In this document: positions 6,601-8,446 of the stretch, piece after piece
Numbering within the stretch: the first letter of the stretch is position 1
Layout: each line of letters opens with the position of its first letter
Source: Bacteroidota bacterium
GTDB taxonomy: Bacteria > Bacteroidota > Rhodothermia > Rhodothermales > UBA10348
Reading direction: 5' to 3'
NCBI GenBank assembly: GCA_022571135.1
Contig: JACZYK010000098.1
Location: 1-8,446, forward strand
Length of the DNA: 8,446 nt
Made by a program: the position numbers and the translations under genes
The notes under the pieces: generated by a model
Databases searched by the model: none
What the model saw: the letters and a program-made list of their open reading frames with translations, nothing else
Told to the model about the DNA's origin: nothing

Positions 6601-7701
6601 CTATTTCTGATCCTCGTTGTTTCCGGACGCGTCGCCGTTAGTATCCGTACTTCCGGCGCCGGTCTCGAGGCGCGCCTGCCAGTCCTTCAGTCTTTCTTCC
6701 CATTCGAGCAATTCACGCTCGCGCCGGGAGATCTGCTGGAAGGATTCTCCAATCGCCTGCTCGCGGACCTCGAAGGGCGCGAGTTCCATGTGACCCCGCT
6801 CCTCGAAGTATCGTTTGAAAAGCCAGTTATGTTTGGCGGCCTCCATCAGTTCGGCGAAGCGATAGGCACCCAGGGCTCCCCAGTTGGCGGCGTTCTCCGC
6901 GACCGACGATACGGCGCGCAGCTCCGAAGCGATTGTCAGAAGCGTATCGGTCGTAGCCAGAAGCGAGTTGAAGACGGCAGGATCGTTGAGCAGTTTGGCT
7001 ACCGTACCATCACCCTCGTTCACTTTCGCAACGACGGCCTCTATTCCGCTCGTCGCTCGTGCGGCTAGATCGACGAGTATTTCGGCGTTGGCCTCAGCAC
7101 TGTTCGCCAATGAGTTAAGTATTCGCCTGGTTTCGTTCGTGGTCGCCACCATCTCATCATAGAGCGTGGGATCATACACGATCTTCCCTAGCGTACCCTC
7201 TCCGCGCTGTACTTCGAGCATAATCTGCTCGAATGCCGTCGCAGCCCGCTCGAAATTCTGAACCGATGCGATGGCCTTATCCGTGATTTCGAAGAGGTCG
7301 AATGGATCGACGCCAGGGATGAAGTCGTTTTCTTCAATGGGATCTCCGGCCTCCTCCGGTGAGACGAGGACGATAATCTGCTCTCCTACGAGACCATCGC
7401 TCTTGATTTCAGCCCGCGTATTCTTGCGGATAAGTTGCCAGGCCCGGGAGCTGATCAGCATGGTCACCTCGATTTTCTGACCGGGCACGTCCGGTAGCCG
7501 GACATTTCCGACGCGGCCCACATTCACACCCTGATACTGTACGGGAGCGCCACCCTGCAGGCCGGCCACGCTGGAGTAACGCGACTTGACGAGCATCGTG
7601 TTGCTGAAGAGAAAAGTGCGGTTTCCGATCGCAAACAGGCCAAGAATGAAGAGAATCGTTCCTGAGGCTACGAGGAGTCCTACGCGTGCTTGTCGGTTCA
7701 T
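6601..7701 (-). CDS. mlaD: MCE-domain lipid transport protein (MlaD-like)
   Basis: The protein has 366 residues from an ATG at 7701. Residues 7-25 form one N-terminal membrane helix (VGLLVASGTILFILGLFAI), anchoring it in the inner membrane. The MCE domain covers roughly 35-115, with VAGLQGGAPVQYQGVNVGRV and KSDGLVGEQIIVLV as recognisable segments. It would form the periplasmic ring that passes phospholipids between membranes, together with MlaF and MlaE. After the MCE domain is a long helical part. Residues 167-190 and 230-253 repeat a G-[ED]-G-T-x-x-K-x-x-x-D-P motif ending in ATT[ND][ET], 63 residues apart. Residues about 313-348 are charged and look like a coiled coil (QQISRRERELLEWEERLKDW), followed by a Gly/Ser/Asn/Asp-rich tail. 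mlaF lies directly upstream with a 110-bp gap. Unlike E. coli, no mlaC or mlaB follows. The exact lipid and direction are unknown. Confidence 0.9.
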   Translation of the reverse strand: MNRQARVGLLVASGTILFILGLFAIGNRTFLFSNTMLVKSRYSSVAGLQGGAPVQYQGVNVGRVGNVRLPDVPGQKIEVTMLISSRAWQLIRKNTRAEIKSDGLVGEQIIVLVSPEEAGDPIEENDFIPGVDPFDLFEITDKAIASVQNFERAATAFEQIMLEVQRGEGTLGKIVYDPTLYDEMVATTNETRRILNSLANSAEANAEILVDLAARATSGIEAVVAKVNEGDGTVAKLLNDPAVFNSLLATTDTLLTIASELRAVSSVAENAANWGALGAYRFAELMEAAKHNWLFKRYFEERGHMELAPFEVREQAIGESFQQISRRERELLEWEERLKDWQARLETGAGSTDTNGDASGNNEDQK

Positions 7702-7811
7702 GATGACGTTTAGTGTTTGGCGATGCAGACGTGCAAACCGATGTTTCGTCGATTAAACCTGATTTTTCTCGGCGATCAGCGCGTTCCCGAAATGTCGTCG
7801 AATTTCAACAT

Positions 7812-8446
7812 TCAGCCACCGAAGAAGTTGCGGATCTGAGGATGGTCGACGCTGCGGACATGATCCAGGTCTCCGCTCGCGATAAAGATTCCATCATGGA
7901 GAAAGTGCACCTCGTCGGCTATGATTTCGGCGCAGAGAAGGTCGTGCGTGATGGCGATCGAAGTGATGTCGCGCTCGTCTCTGAGACGGACGATGAGTTC
8001 GGACACGTCCCGAACCCAGATCGGATCCAGCCCGGTCGTGGGTTCGTCGTAGATCATGATAGCCGGCTCGAGTACGATGGCCCTCGCCAGTGCGATTCGC
8101 TTTTTCTGTCCGCCGGAAAGATCGGCCGGAAGCTGGTGTCGTTTGTCCGCCAGGTTGACCCAGCTGAGCAATTCCTCGATCCGGTCGCGCCGCTCGGCTC
8201 TTGAAAATTTGGAATGTCTTTCCAGAATGAAATCCAGGTTCTGGGCCACCGTCATCGAGTCGAAAAGAGCACCGCTCTGAAATAGATAACCCACAGACAG
8301 GCGAAGCTCGTCGAGTTCATCCTCCTTCATCCGGTCGACGCGCCTGTTGTTCACCCATACCTCTCCCGAGTCCGGTTTGAGAAGACGTACAATATGCTTG
8401 ATGAGCACGCTTTTTCCCGATCCCGAACCTCCCATAACGATTGCAA
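7812..8446 (-). CDS. mlaF: ABC transporter ATP-binding protein, MlaF-like (5' partial)
   Basis: About 210 residues are visible, and the N-terminus lies beyond the right edge. An internal ATG at 8435 is not the true start, because the frame continues upstream as A-I-V before MGGSGSGKS, which completes the Walker A strand. Counting from that Met, Walker A is GGSGSGKS (2-9), the Q-loop is LFQSGALFDSMTV with Gln53, the ABC signature is LSGGQKKR (106-113), Walker B is AIMIYDEPTTGLDP (125-138), and the switch histidine is His164 (ITHD). The SGALFDSMTV stretch after the Q-loop is typical of the MlaF/Ttg2A group. It hydrolyses ATP on the cytoplasmic side to drive lipid movement by the MlaE permease and the MCE protein. 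The MCE gene follows directly. mlaE is expected upstream, outside the window, and cannot be confirmed here. Confidence 0.93.
   Translation of the reverse strand, partial: AIVMGGSGSGKSVLIKHIVRLLKPDSGEVWVNNRRVDRMKEDELDELRLSVGYLFQSGALFDSMTVAQNLDFILERHSKFSRAERRDRIEELLSWVNLADKRHQLPADLSGGQKKRIALARAIVLEPAIMIYDEPTTGLDPIWVRDVSELIVRLRDERDITSIAITHDLLCAEIIADEVHFLHDGIFIASGDLDHVRSVDHPQIRNFFGG

Noticed and set aside
7702..7811. CTGAT/ATCAG stem in the mlaF-mlaD gap as a terminator
   Set aside because: It has five base pairs with an 11-base loop and no U-tract. It lies inside what should be one operon, so it is more likely chance.
1..8446. tRNA genes, CRISPR arrays, insertion sequences, attachment sites
   Set aside because: I looked through the gaps on both strands and saw no cloverleaf-like sequence, regularly spaced repeats, terminal inverted repeats or transposase-like translation. 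All gaps are shorter than 160 bp.

Overview
The window reads as an ordinary chromosomal segment from a Gram-negative bacterium, most likely in or near Bacteroidota/Rhodothermota. This is inferred from three things. No start codon I examined has a Shine-Dalgarno sequence. IspH is the long form, about 410 residues, with an N-terminal extension. The Tgt protein has a Bacteroidota-like DECPPGDA segment and C-terminal region. Lipobox signal peptides and an MlaF/MlaD lipid-transport pair indicate an outer membrane. No rRNA, tRNA, CRISPR array, insertion sequence or phage gene was seen.

Layout: positions 1-291 hold the 3' end of a plus-strand gene of unknown function. Every other gene is on the minus strand. 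In transcription order (right to left) they are: mlaF (ABC ATPase, 5' end cut by the window edge), mlaD (MCE protein), tgt (tRNA-guanine transglycosylase), ispH (last step of the MEP isoprenoid pathway), a class I SAM-dependent methyltransferase, a small lipoprotein, xylB (xylulokinase) and a second small lipoprotein. The second lipoprotein converges on the plus-strand gene. All gaps are shorter than 150 bp, and the methyltransferase overlaps or nearly abuts the lipoprotein after it.

How the genes work together: mlaF and mlaD encode parts of one inner-membrane lipid transporter, and its permease MlaE is probably just outside the right edge. tgt, ispH and xylB are unrelated metabolic or RNA-modification genes on the same strand. 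The two lipoproteins around xylB share a layout (lipobox, then a small NTF2-like-looking domain ending in a W-x-x-x-x-W-x-D type segment), but their role is unknown.

The most notable observation is in tgt. The active-site residues are intact, but all four ligands of the family's structural zinc site (Cys, Cys, Cys, His) are replaced by Leu, Ser, Ser and Gln. Other points are a Bacteroidota-style promoter candidate for xylB inside the preceding gene, repeats and hairpins in the gaps, and a duplicated motif in the MCE protein. I see no clear sign of a new multi-gene system.
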